From contig CAVPNW010000010.1 in NCBI GenBank assembly GCA_963706875.1, forward strand, positions 1 to 64,000: a stretch of 64,000 bases of DNA. The letters run 5' to 3'. A model generated the notes under the pieces. That model was not told the origin of the DNA. It did no database searches and was given only the letters and a program-made list of their open reading frames with translations. A program made the position numbers and the translations under genes. Source of the stretch: Prado023 sp963706875 (lineage in GTDB: Bacteria; Actinomycetota; Actinomycetes; S36-B12; CAIYMF01). Positions within the stretch are counted from its first letter, which is position 1, and every line of letters starts with the position of its first letter. This document shows, piece after piece, positions 42,707-51,304 of the stretch.

Positions 42707-44134
42707 TCAGGTGCGCAGGATGTCGCGTGCGGCGCGCTTCCCGGACAGGTGGGCGCCGTGGACGGTGCTGAACCACTGGCGCTCGGTGGCTTCGCCGGCG
42801 AAGTACAGCCGTTCGTCGATGGGGGTGGCCAGGGTGTCGCGCATCCGCGGGTGGCTGCCCAGGGCGTTGAAGGAGTACGAGCCGCCGGCCAACGGGTCGG
42901 CACCCCAGCGGGTGATCTGCCAGGCGATCGGGTCGGGCACATCGGGGCCGTACATGGTGCGCGCGACGGTCATGGCGCTGGCCACGACCTGGCCATCGGT
43001 CCAGGTGTCGACCGTGCGGCCGAGGTCGGCAGCGGCGAACGCGAGCAGGATCGGCTGGCCGGTGGGGCGCGCGAAGCTGACCCACTCGACCCACGGCTCG
43101 CCACCGTCGGGGATGAACTCGATCCAGTCGACGTCGTCGTCCCAGAACACCTGCTCGAAGCGCAGGAACACCTTGTTCAGCACCCCGCTTCCCAGGGCCC
43201 CGATCGCCTCCCGGGTCTCGGCGGGCAGGCCGGGCGAGAACCGGATCGCTCCCGACTGCAGCACGCCCAGGGGCACGGTGACCAGCACCTGCGATCCGGT
43301 GAACCGCCCGGTCGTGGTCGTGACCTGCACCCCGGTGTCGTCCCAGGCGATGTCGGTCACGACCTGCCCGGTGGCGATCGGCAGCCCCGCGGCGAGCAGG
43401 TCGCTGATCGCGGAGTAGCCGGCGGGCAGGATCGCGTCCGCTCCCGGGAACTCCTTGATGGAGTCGAACCACCAGGTCGAGAGCTCCTCGGCCGACCCGG
43501 CGTACTCGGCCTCGATGCTGCTGACGGTGACGAAGTCCACCAGGCGGCGCTGCTCTGCGCCCAGGTCGGCCCACCGCAGCCCCCGTCGGATCGCCGAGCG
43601 CACCGACTGGTCGGCGTCCGCATCCTGCGCGCGGACCAGGGCGGCGAACACCTCGTCCGTGGTGCGGGCGACCGCGGCCTCCCCAGCCCGGCCAAGCTGG
43701 CGCCCGGACGCGTCGTAGGCCACGGCGCTGTCGTAGGAGGTCGTCACCAGCGTCGCCCCGGCCTGCTCGGCCAGCGCCGTGATCGGGTTCCCGGTGATGC
43801 CGTGGATCCACGACGCTCCGAGGTCGATCGGCACATCCGGCCAGGCGTCCGAGGTCCACAGCCGACCCCCGACCCGGTCCCGACCCTCGATCACCTGCAC
43901 CGGCACACCGGCCGCGACCAGGTCGCGGGCAGCGGTCAGCCCCGCCACTCCCGCGCCGATCACCAGCACCGCATCACCCGATCCCGATGATGCCGAACCG
44001 GACCGCGAGGGGGAGGGCGTGACCGAGGCGGTCGCCTCCCCAGCCCCGTCGGTGCACCCCGCCAGGCCCGTCAAACCGGCCCCGGCGACCGCCCACCCGG
44101 CACCGGCCAGCACCTGTCGCCGCCCGACGTCCAT
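42707..44134 (-). CDS. Flavin-dependent amine oxidase, exported lipoprotein
   Basis: Protein of 475 residues. The N-terminus has a twin-arginine pair (GRRQVLAGAGWAVAGAGLTG) and a lipobox LAGC (Cys27), so it is probably exported folded and lipid-anchored. The FAD fold follows: VLVIGAGVAGLTAARDLVAA (about 56-75), GRDRVGGRLWT and DLGASWIHGITGNP. Near the end ERLYFAGEATERQWFSTVHG binds FAD again. It resembles monoamine/polyamine oxidases. The ATG overlaps the stop of the aminotransferase gene and has AGGAGGG upstream. Confidence 0.9.
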   Translation of the reverse strand: MDVGRRQVLAGAGWAVAGAGLTGLAGCTDGAGEATASVTPSPSRSGSASSGSGDAVLVIGAGVAGLTAARDLVAAGVPVQVIEGRDRVGGRLWTSDAWPDVPIDLGASWIHGITGNPITALAEQAGATLVTTSYDSAVAYDASGRQLGRAGEAAVARTTDEVFAALVRAQDADADQSVRSAIRRGLRWADLGAEQRRLVDFVTVSSIEAEYAGSAEELSTWWFDSIKEFPGADAILPAGYSAISDLLAAGLPIATGQVVTDIAWDDTGVQVTTTTGRFTGSQVLVTVPLGVLQSGAIRFSPGLPAETREAIGALGSGVLNKVFLRFEQVFWDDDVDWIEFIPDGGEPWVEWVSFARPTGQPILLAFAAADLGRTVDTWTDGQVVASAMTVARTMYGPDVPDPIAWQITRWGADPLAGGSYSFNALGSHPRMRDTLATPIDERLYFAGEATERQWFSTVHGAHLSGKRAARDILRT

Positions 44135-45303
44135 CACAGGCCCTCCTGCCACCTGATGATCCGGTCGACCGCCTCGCGGACCACGTCGACGGGGGAGGCG
44201 AACGACAACCGCACGGACCGATGCCCGTCGACCGGGTCGAAGTCGGTGCCGGGGGTGAGTGCAACGCCCGCCTCGTCGAGCAGTCGAGCGCACCACGTGA
44301 CCGAGTCCAGCCCACTGGCCGACACGTCGGCATACAGGTAGAAGGCGCCATCGGCTGGGGCGACCCGCGTCCACCCCAGTTCGGGCAGCCGGTCCAGCAG
44401 CAGCTCCCGCGCTGCCGCGTAGCCGGTGACGTTCTGTCGTGCTGCGGCCATCCCGGGCGGGCTCAATGCCGCGATCCCGGCGTGCTGGGCGAGGGTCGGC
44501 GGGCAGAGCGAGAAGTTCCCGGCCAGGGCGTCGACGGGTGCCACGAGGTCATCGGGGAGGACCAGCCAGCCCAGGCGCCACCCGGTCATCGCCCAGTACT
44601 TGGAGAACGAGTTGACCACGATCGCCCCCGTGTCGAGGAAGCGGGCAGCGGTGGGGACCTGCGCCCCGGTGTAGGTGATCCCGTGGTAGATCTCGTCGCT
44701 GACCAGGCGCACGCCGTGCGCGGCGCACCAGTCAGCGATGCCCGCGAGCTCGGCGCCGTCGACCATCGTGCCGGTCGGGTTCGCCGGGGAGGCCAGGACC
44801 AGGCCCTCGAGCGGCTGCTGCGCGTGGGCCGCCGCAAGCATCTCCACGGTGGGCTGGAAACGAGTCTGTGGGCCGCACGGCAGCTCTACGACCTGGCAGC
44901 CCAGTGCAGTGAGGATGTTGCGGTAGGCGGGGTACCCGGGGCGGGCCAGCGCGACGCGGTCACCGGCATCGAAGGCGGCCAGGAAGGCGAGCGTGAAGCC
45001 CCCGGAGGAGCCCGTCGTGACCGCGACGCTGACCGGCTCGAGGCCGAGGTCGTACCAGTCCCGGTAGTGGGCGGCGATGGCGGCACGCAGGGCCGGAACC
45101 CCGAGGGCCTCGGTGTACCCCAGGCCCCCACCGCCGTCGAGCAGGTCGATCGCACGCTGGCGCACCACCTCGCTGGCGCCCGCCGCCGGCTCGCCTGCAG
45201 CGAGGTTCAGGACATGCTGGCCCACGGCTCGGCGGGCGTTCGCAGCAGCGATGATCTCCATGACGGCGAACGGCGGCACCTGGGCCCGGGCGGCGACCTT
45301 CAT
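44134..45303 (-). CDS. Pyridoxal-phosphate aminotransferase, class I/II
   Basis: Protein of 389 residues. Markers: LNLAAGEPAAGASEVVRQRA, GLGYTEALGVPALRAAIAAH, VTTGSSGGFTLAFLAAFDAG, ASPANPTGTMVDGAELA, VSDEIYHGITY and VVNSFSKYWAMTGWRLGWLV with the Schiff-base Lys near 236. It moves amino groups between an amino acid and a 2-oxo acid; the amino acid is not known. First gene of the operon with the exported amine oxidase; ATG chosen as the family start (MKVAARAQVPPFAVMEIIAA). Confidence 0.92.
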   Translation of the reverse strand: MKVAARAQVPPFAVMEIIAAANARRAVGQHVLNLAAGEPAAGASEVVRQRAIDLLDGGGGLGYTEALGVPALRAAIAAHYRDWYDLGLEPVSVAVTTGSSGGFTLAFLAAFDAGDRVALARPGYPAYRNILTALGCQVVELPCGPQTRFQPTVEMLAAAHAQQPLEGLVLASPANPTGTMVDGAELAGIADWCAAHGVRLVSDEIYHGITYTGAQVPTAARFLDTGAIVVNSFSKYWAMTGWRLGWLVLPDDLVAPVDALAGNFSLCPPTLAQHAGIAALSPPGMAAARQNVTGYAAARELLLDRLPELGWTRVAPADGAFYLYADVSASGLDSVTWCARLLDEAGVALTPGTDFDPVDGHRSVRLSFASPVDVVREAVDRIIRWQEGL

Positions 45304-45579
45304 GGTCCCATCCTGCCGGGCGCTGGCCCCGATGCTTCGCCTGCGGGGCGGCCGAGGGGGAGGCGTCCGAGTGGCTCACCCTGTACGCCACCCGGGTCCT
45401 GCAGTGGTGGGATGCGGCACGGTGACGCTCAGCCGAGCCCTGTGAGGACGGTGCAGGCGGCGTTCCATTCGCACACCCAACCCGCGAGAACTTGTGCAGG
45501 GATTGTGCATCCGTCGAGGGCGGTGCGGCCGAAGTATGGGTGAGGTCCCACTACGGGCTTCCCCGACGAAGGAGTCATC

Positions 45580-46389
45580 ATGAGAGTTGCTGCCACCCTC
45601 CTCGGTACGGGAGCCCTTGTGGCTGCCAGTGCCGTCTTCGCGCTGCCTGCTGCTGCCGCTGACACTGCCAGCGTCTCCGTCCTGCACGGCGTTCCCGATG
45701 CCACCGTCGATGTCTGCGCCAACGGCGACGAGCTGATTCCTGACTTCAAGCCCGGGACGCTGGCCGGCCCGCTGGACCTGCCTGCCGGCACCTACACGAT
45801 CAAGGTCGTGGCCGGCGAGGGGGCGACCGACTGTGACGCCGACGCCCTGATCGGCCCGGCGGACGTGACGGTGGCTGCGGGCAAGAGCTACACGATCGTG
45901 GCCCATCTCACCGCTGATGGAGAGCTGACCGCGACCCCGTTCGAGAACGACACCGAAGCTGTGGACGCTGGCCAGGGAACGCTCGTGGCCCGTCACGTGG
46001 CTGAGGCTCCCGAGGTCGAGGTGCTGGTGAACGGCGACAGCGTCGGTTCCTTCAGCAACCCGGAGCAGATCGGGCCTGCCGCGCTTCCTGCTGATGACTA
46101 CGACGTGGAGATCCAGGCTGGTGGGGAGGCTGTGAAGACGACCCCGGCAACATCGGCCGTGCCGGTCGCTGCCGGCCAGAGCACGATCGCCTACGCATGG
46201 GGCACCGCCGCTGATCTGCAGATCGCCGTCCAGACGGTGAAGCTCGGCCACTCCTCCCCGAGTGGCGTCCCCGGAGGCGAGTCCGGCTCCGCGGCTGGTG
46301 GGAACGCCGGTTGGCTGCTCCTGGCTGCTGGTCTCGGCGCGGCAGGGCTGGCCCTGTCGGGTCGTCGCCTGGTGACTGCGGACCGCTGA
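45580..46389 (+). CDS. DUF4397 surface protein with C-terminal membrane anchor
   Basis: Protein of 269 residues. Signal peptide about 1-27 (VAASAVFALPAAAA). Two DUF4397 beta-sandwich repeats: ASVSVLHGVPDATVDVCANG and TLVARHVAEAPEVEVLVNGD, each followed by LPAGTYTIKVVAG or LPADDYDVEIQAG. A Gly/Ser linker, one TM helix (GWLLLAAGLGAAGLALSG, about 244-261) and RR at the end make a sorting-signal-like tail, but no clear LPxTG. The class F sortase follows. Function unknown; probably cell-surface display. Ribosome site AAGGAG. Confidence 0.85.
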   Translation: MRVAATLLGTGALVAASAVFALPAAAADTASVSVLHGVPDATVDVCANGDELIPDFKPGTLAGPLDLPAGTYTIKVVAGEGATDCDADALIGPADVTVAAGKSYTIVAHLTADGELTATPFENDTEAVDAGQGTLVARHVAEAPEVEVLVNGDSVGSFSNPEQIGPAALPADDYDVEIQAGGEAVKTTPATSAVPVAAGQSTIAYAWGTAADLQIAVQTVKLGHSSPSGVPGGESGSAAGGNAGWLLLAAGLGAAGLALSGRRLVTADR

Positions 46390-46400
46390 CAGCAAGCCGA

Positions 46401-46436
46401 CAGAGGGGGTGGGTGATCCGTCACCCACCCCCTCTG
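46401..46436 (+). terminator. Perfect 16-bp hairpin terminator
   Basis: CAGAGGGGGTGGGTGA (46401-46416), TCCG loop, and its exact complement (46421-46436), twelve bases after the DUF4397 stop. It separates the surface protein from the sortase. Confidence 0.9.
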
Positions 46437-46542
46437 CGCGCAACGTCAACCACCCCGCAGCCATGCTGGGCTGCAGAGGACAAGCACAGGTCGATGGGTT
46501 GGGGGCACAGGGCCCCGGCCCCATACTCGCAAGGAGGTCAGG

Positions 46543-47262
46543 ATGAGCAGCCGTCGCAGCGCCGTCGTGGCCTTCATGGCCTCGCTGGCGCTGGTTGTCG
46601 TCTCCCTCGGTGCGTGGATGTCGTCACGCGGGCAGGGTGTGGGCACGGACCTGGAGCAGGTCACGCTGGCCACCGCCGGCGTCGACGCGTATGCGGGAAG
46701 CTCCGAAGACCAGGGTCCGGCCCGGTCATCCGAGCCTGGGCAGACCGCGACGCTGCCGACGTTCGCCGACGTGCCCGTGGTCGATGCCACCCGGATCGAG
46801 GCCCCTGACGAGAAGGAACCACCTCGCAGGGTGAGCATCGCGGGTGTGGATATCGCGATGCCGATCACTGCCACTGGTGTGACCCGCGATGGGCAGATGG
46901 AACTGCCCGACGACCCGCGGAGGATCGGCTGGTACCGGTTCGGCGCGCTGCCCGGGGACGCCCGGGGCTCCGCGGTGCTCGGTGGTCACGTGGACTCCGA
47001 GCGCTATGGCACCGGCCCGCTGGCCCGCCTCGCCGCGGTGCGCGAAGGTGCGCGGATCACCGTGACCGGCGCTGATGGCCAGCGAATCCGCTATGAGGTG
47101 ACCAGCGTGGAGCGGATTGAGAAGGCGGCACTGCCGGTCGACCGGCTGTTCGCCCCGGATGTCGCCCACCGGCTCGTGGTCGTCACCTGTGGGGGGCTCT
47201 TCCTCCCCGACGCCGGAGGCTACGAGGACAACATCGTGGTCATCGCCGATCCGGTCGATTGA
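46543..47262 (+). CDS. Class F sortase (transpeptidase)
   Basis: Protein of 239 residues. One N-terminal TM helix (VVAFMASLALVVVSLGAWM), a linker, then the sortase barrel: IDVA-type start near 100, GGHVDS (catalytic His149) and LVVVTCGG (Cys216). It should attach surface proteins, with the DUF4397 neighbour an obvious candidate. Odd: in class F enzymes I expect Arg in the segment after Cys (a Y-R-D-N motif); here it reads YEDN (Glu228), so activity is uncertain. Ribosome site GGAGG. Confidence 0.85.
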   Translation: MSSRRSAVVAFMASLALVVVSLGAWMSSRGQGVGTDLEQVTLATAGVDAYAGSSEDQGPARSSEPGQTATLPTFADVPVVDATRIEAPDEKEPPRRVSIAGVDIAMPITATGVTRDGQMELPDDPRRIGWYRFGALPGDARGSAVLGGHVDSERYGTGPLARLAAVREGARITVTGADGQRIRYEVTSVERIEKAALPVDRLFAPDVAHRLVVVTCGGLFLPDAGGYEDNIVVIADPVD

Positions 47263-47369
47263 TCGCAAGGCGGATGCCGACCTCCTGGCGAGCGTGGCCC
47301 TCGACTGACCTGTGGGTGTGCGATCGCCACCCGGATGCCCGGCGCCCCCTGAGCCGCTACGCTGCGCCG

Positions 47370-48077
47370 ATGCTGTCCGATCCCCGCACGGCCTCGCCGC
47401 TGCCGGTGCGCGTGGCCGCTGTGTCGGTGAGCTCGGTCCTGCTGGGCGTCCTGGCGCACGGGTCGATGGCCGGTGTCCTGCCGCGACCCGGATCGCTGTT
47501 CGTGATCGTGGTCCTGGTCGTCATGCTGGTCGGCGGTCTGCTGGCCGCGGGCCACGGGGCGGGCCGGTGGGTACGGCGGCGTGGATGGCTGCTCCCAGTC
47601 GAGGATCTGGCCGGTGCCGTGGCGTTGGTGGTTGGCCAGGCGCTGGTGCACTGGCTGGTGATCCCGGTGGGTGCACCCCAGGCGGTCGCCCTGCCTGCGG
47701 GCGACCATGTCCACGCCGGTGTCGCTTCCGCTGAGGCTGTCGTGTCGCACCATGCTGGCTCGGCCACGGGCCCGGGGATGCTGGCGGTGCACGCTGTAGC
47801 CGGTCTCATGGTTGCGGTGGCCCTGCGGTGGGTCGAGGCTGCGATCCTGGGCGTGCTCCAGGTCCTACGATTCGTGCGCGCGCCGATGGCGTCGTGGCTC
47901 GGGGCTCTCCGTGCGGCCATCCTGGTGCCTGATGCGCTGCCGACGGGCGGGCTCGGGGATCTGTCCTGGTCCTGGGGCCGTGTGGACGTGCGCCCCCGAT
48001 TGAGGGTGACGCTGCTGCCCCTGCAGCGCCGCGGTCCCCCAGGCCTGGGCCGGACCCAGATCGTCCTCCCGGCCTGA
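47370..48077 (+). CDS. Multi-spanning membrane protein, copper-locus neighbour
   Basis: Protein of 235 residues with about four TM helices: VAAVSVSSVLLGVLAHGSMA, SLFVIVVLVVMLVGGLLAAG, VEDLAGAVALVVGQALVHWL and MLAVHAVAGLMVAVALRWVE. A His-containing loop (GDHVHAGVASAEAVVSHHAG, about 110-129) could bind a metal. No family recognised. It is upstream of the PCu(A)C gene, as membrane proteins of this sort often are in actinobacteria, which hints at copper. Start by first ATG in frame after the sortase stop. A 34-bp tandem repeat covers its end. Confidence 0.7.
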   Translation: MLSDPRTASPLPVRVAAVSVSSVLLGVLAHGSMAGVLPRPGSLFVIVVLVVMLVGGLLAAGHGAGRWVRRRGWLLPVEDLAGAVALVVGQALVHWLVIPVGAPQAVALPAGDHVHAGVASAEAVVSHHAGSATGPGMLAVHAVAGLMVAVALRWVEAAILGVLQVLRFVRAPMASWLGALRAAILVPDALPTGGLGDLSWSWGRVDVRPRLRVTLLPLQRRGPPGLGRTQIVLPA

Positions 48078-48141
48078 GGCCTCCGCGCCCCGGGTCGTCC
48101 TCCCGGCCTGTGGCCTCGGTGCCCCGGGTCGTCCTCCCGGC
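48061..48141. repeat. 34-bp tandem repeat, about 2.4 copies
   Basis: TCGTCCTCCCGGC recurs at 48061, 48095 and 48129 with similar sequence between; the first copy overlaps the end of the membrane-protein gene. Confidence 0.7.
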
Positions 48142-48247
48142 TCGCGCACTGCCGCGCGCTGCCCACTCTGATGGGGTGGGGCGAGACATTGCCGTCGAGG
48201 CGGGACCAGCACGTCATCTCACGAGACCTTCAGAAGGGCTGTACCCC

Positions 48248-48838
48248 ATGTTCATCCGACGAATGGCCGTCACCTCCGCATCGCTGCTGGTGGTGGGCGG
48301 TCTGTCCGCGTGCGCAGGCACGTCCGAAACCGAGGCTCAGGCCTCCCCGAGCGCGTCCCCGAGCAGCGCCGCCCCCGCGGGCTGCCCGGTTCAGATCACC
48401 GACCAGTGGGTCAAGGCTGCCGACTCCGGCATGACCGCTGCGTTCGGGCACTTGGAGAATGAAACCGATCAGGACCTCACCATCACCGCGGCCTCCTCGT
48501 CGGCGGCCACGGCCATGGAGCTCCACGAGGTCGTGGACAAGGACGGCGAGATGGTGATGCAGCCGGTCGATGGTGGGTTCACCGTCCCTGCGCAGGAGCA
48601 CCTGCACCTGGAGCCGGGTGGCTACCACCTGATGTTCATGGGCCTGACCGGACCCATCGAGCCGGGGGACCAGGTTGAGATCACCCTCACCTGCGCAGAC
48701 GGGGCCACCACCTCGTTCACCGCCCCGGCCAAGCCGTTCACCGGTGCCGAGGAGGAGTACGTCGGCGACGGGATGGACGGGATGGACGGCATGGACACCA
48801 TGGAGGGCATGGAGTCCCCCAGCCCGATGGAGTCCTGA
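48248..48838 (+). CDS. PCu(A)C periplasmic-type copper chaperone, lipoprotein
   Basis: Protein of 196 residues. Lipobox LSAC (Cys22), then a Ser/Ala linker and the PCu(A)C domain with the copper signature HX10MX21-22HXM: His93, Met104, His127, Met129. It would carry Cu(I), classically for cytochrome oxidase CuA assembly. The tail (about 173-196) is rich in Met and Asp (DGMDGMDGMD, then TMEGMESPSPM), an added copper ligand set. Ribosome site GAAGGG; strong terminator downstream. Confidence 0.93.
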   Translation: MFIRRMAVTSASLLVVGGLSACAGTSETEAQASPSASPSSAAPAGCPVQITDQWVKAADSGMTAAFGHLENETDQDLTITAASSSAATAMELHEVVDKDGEMVMQPVDGGFTVPAQEHLHLEPGGYHLMFMGLTGPIEPGDQVEITLTCADGATTSFTAPAKPFTGAEEEYVGDGMDGMDGMDTMEGMESPSPMES

Positions 48839-48858
48839 CCGGGACTTCGCGGCATCGC

Positions 48859-48901
48859 CCCGATCCGGCCGGTAGCAGCTCAGGCCCCCGGCCGGATCGG
48901 G
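48859..48901 (+). terminator. Terminator after the copper chaperone gene
   Basis: CCCGATCCGGCCGG (48859-48872) pairs perfectly with its complement at 48888-48901 over 14 bp. Confidence 0.85.
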
Positions 48902-49092
48902 TGTGGCGCGACGCTCCCTGCGCCATGGCGTCCGTCGGACTGTCGCACGGGGAACGATCCCCACAGGACAAGGAGTCCACGCGGACCCGGCTACCGGCGC
49001 GGGTGTGAACCGGGGACCCGATCACGAGGGTTGTGGTGCGGTGCGGCCGCTGCGCCGGGTGCGAGCACGGGGTGGTAGGGGAGTATGGCCCC

Positions 49093-49936
49093 GTGAGTCT
49101 GGTGTCCACCCACGTCCGCCGGCATCGTGGGCGATTGTCGGTGACCTATGGCACTGCCGCTGTGGAGAACGGGCTCGAGCTGCTCTACCCGGCTGCGATC
49201 GGGCTGGCCGTCGATGACTTGCTGGACGGCCAGTGGGGCGGGCGTGGCGGTATTCGCGGGGATCGCGCTGTTCCACACGGCCATCAGCATCGCGCGGCAG
49301 CGTTTCGATGCGCGCTCGTTCAACGACCTGTACGCGGGTCTGGCCACGGATCTGGTGGCCCAGCACCGCCAGATGGGCGTGCCGACCTCCACCGTCGCTG
49401 CCCGCTCGGCGCTGGCCGGTGAGTACGTGGCCTTCTTGGAACGTGACGTGGTCGCGTCGATCACCGCTGGGTTCGCCATCATCGGGTCCTTGATCATGCT
49501 CTTCCTGTACGACCCGATCCTCGGTGTTGCCGCTGCCGCGGTGGCGATGCCGGTCGCGCTGCTCAACCGGCGTCTCGTGCGGCGGTCCCGTCGGATCTAC
49601 CGACGGCTCAACGACGAGCTCGAGGTGGAGGTCACGGTCATCGACCAGGGGTCGGCGGTCGATGTGCACCAGCACTTCCGGATCCTGCGCGGACACTGGA
49701 TCCGGCTCTCGGACGCGGAGGCGACCAGTTGGGGTGCGGTGGAGGTGATCGGCACGGGGCTGGCCGTCTTCGCTCTGGTCCGGGTCACCGGTACCGATTC
49801 CGAGGCGGGGATCATCTTCGCAACCATCGGCTACGTGTGGGCCTACCTGTCCGGGTTCGACCTCGTACCCTCGGTGCTCCAGGCGGGAGCGAACCTCAAG
49901 GACATTCGCCGGCGCCTCGATGAGCCCGATGACTGA
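49093..49936 (+). pseudogene. ABC-type six-transmembrane protein without ATPase, frameshifted
   Basis: Two frames make one protein of about 280 residues: VSLVSTHVRRHRGRLSVTYG and LELLYPAAIGLAVDDLLDGQ in the first, then VFAGIALFHTAISIARQRFD, VASITAGFAIIGSLIMLFLY, LNRRLVRRSRRIYRRLND and a last helix pair in the second. This matches ABC transporter six-TM-domain-only proteins. The extra base is one G in GGGG at 49235-49238; removal gives DGQWAGVAVFAG. Function unknown. Starts at a GTG. Likely intact in the organism. Confidence 0.75.
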
Positions 49937-49990
49937 CAGCATGTCTCCCAGTGGCCGACGAGATCCGTAGGTCCACTCGTGCCGCGCTCC

Positions 49991-50362
49991 TCACCGGTGC
50001 TGGTCGACCATGATGGTGTTGCCGTCGGGGTCGGTCAGCACGATGTGGGCGGGGCCGGTGGTGGCCTCGTCCGCCTCGACCGACAGGGCGATGCCGGCCG
50101 CCCTGAGATGATGCTGGATCTGGCGCACATCGGTGAACGGGTCCATCTCCTGGGCCGCCTGGTCCCACCCGGGATTGAACGTCAGGATGTTGCCCTCGAA
50201 CATCCCTTGGAACAGCCCGATGACCGTGGAGCCGTTGGTGAGGATCACCCAGTTCTCATCCATGTTCCCCCCCATCGAGGAGAAGCCGAGCGCCTCGTAG
50301 AAGGTGCGCGACGCGTGGATGTCCCTGACGGACAGCGATACCGAGAATGCTCCGAGCTCCAT
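49991..50362 (-). CDS. VOC (glyoxalase/bleomycin-resistance) family protein
   Basis: Protein of 123 residues with a full VOC fold: FSVSLSVRDIHASRTFYEAL, GFSSMGG, NWVILTNGSTVIGLFQGMFE and the terminal IVLTDPDGNTIMVDQH, where His and Glu/Gln bind metal. Substrate unknown. Good GGAGGAG site before the ATG. It converges with the six-TM gene. Confidence 0.9.
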   Translation of the reverse strand: MELGAFSVSLSVRDIHASRTFYEALGFSSMGGNMDENWVILTNGSTVIGLFQGMFEGNILTFNPGWDQAAQEMDPFTDVRQIQHHLRAAGIALSVEADEATTGPAHIVLTDPDGNTIMVDQHR

Positions 50363-50543
50363 GTCTCCTCCATGACCTGTTCAGGCGGTCGGCAGCCATG
50401 GCCTGCCGAGGGCTGTCGGAGGCCGAACGCGGACTGGCCCCATGGTTCTACCACTGTCTAGTCCCCGTCGACCTGCTCATACCCCGGGGTGCACGAACGC
50501 CCCGGATCGTGTCAGCGGGCTCTGGCTCGGCCACCTGGCCCGG

Positions 50544-51089
50544 TCACGTCGGCCCGGGCAGTGTCTTCTCGCCGAGCACCGCGAGGCCATCGCGGGCGGC
50601 TCGCTCGGCGTCTTGGACCCGTTGGTGCATCGCTCGAGCAGCCTCGAGTTCGCCGAGTGCCACCTGCTCGGCCTGCCTGCAGGCGCCCACCCCCTGTGAT
50701 CGGTCGCGGCGGGCGGCCTCGAGGTCTGTGCGGTAGCCGTGCAGTTCGCCCTCGGCCAGCTCCGATGCTCGCGCGAGCAAGTAGCGGAAGCTGGCCCGGG
50801 CCTTCTTGGGCGTCGTCTTGCGCGAGAGCCCGTCGAGCTCTTCGCGGACCGTGACGCGCATGAATACCAGCGGGTCGGACACGTAGCGCGTGTTGGCCGC
50901 CGACTGCTCGGCGCGGGCCAACGCCTCGCGCGCCTCAGCCAGGGCTTGGTCCGCCTCGCGCACTGCTGTCGCAGCGGCGTGCAGGTGCGCAGCGAACCTG
51001 TTGGTCACCGCCAGGGCAAGGCGTTCCCACTCCGACTGCGAGATTCGGTCGGGGCCGGGCGCATCAGCGGCCGAGGGCCGATCAGTCAT
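50544..51089 (-). CDS. Hypothetical coiled-coil protein
   Basis: Protein of 181 residues, mostly helical: LAVTNRFAAHLHAAATAVRE, ADQALAEAREALARAEQSAA (heptads), KKARASFRYLLARASELAEG, ELHGYRTDLEAARRDRSQGV, LGELEAARAMHQRVQDAERA. No signal peptide or catalytic motif. ATG at 51089 has CGAGG four bases ahead; the same frame extends far upstream but there it is antisense to the dikinase. Divergent from the dikinase gene. Function unknown. Confidence 0.7.
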   Translation of the reverse strand: MTDRPSAADAPGPDRISQSEWERLALAVTNRFAAHLHAAATAVREADQALAEAREALARAEQSAANTRYVSDPLVFMRVTVREELDGLSRKTTPKKARASFRYLLARASELAEGELHGYRTDLEAARRDRSQGVGACRQAEQVALGELEAARAMHQRVQDAERAARDGLAVLGEKTLPGPT

Positions 51090-51174
51090 GTTTCCTCGGG
51101 TCGTGAAGGGGTGGCCAATCCTCGCACGCCCGAACGGGAGGCCGAGCCGCGGCGGCCGCCGCAGGGCGCAAGGT

Positions 51175-51286
51175 CCCAATGTGCAGCCATTGGGCAGGTC
51201 GCAGCCTGCCGTTCGGTCGATCAGGGCCGCGGGCCACGCACCGGGGCACTTCCTGCGCGCGGTCCCACGGTCGGGGGCCCTAGATT
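51175..51286 (+). promoter_or_regulatory. Operator-like palindrome and -10 of the dikinase operon
   Basis: CCCAATG-N6-CATTGGG (51175-51194) is a perfect 7-bp inverted repeat; TAGATT (51281-51286) is a -10, and AGAGG precedes the ATG at 51305. The 215-bp spacer is shared with the divergent coiled-coil gene. Confidence 0.45.
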
Positions 51287-51304
51287 GGTCGCAGAGGTGC
51301 GACC

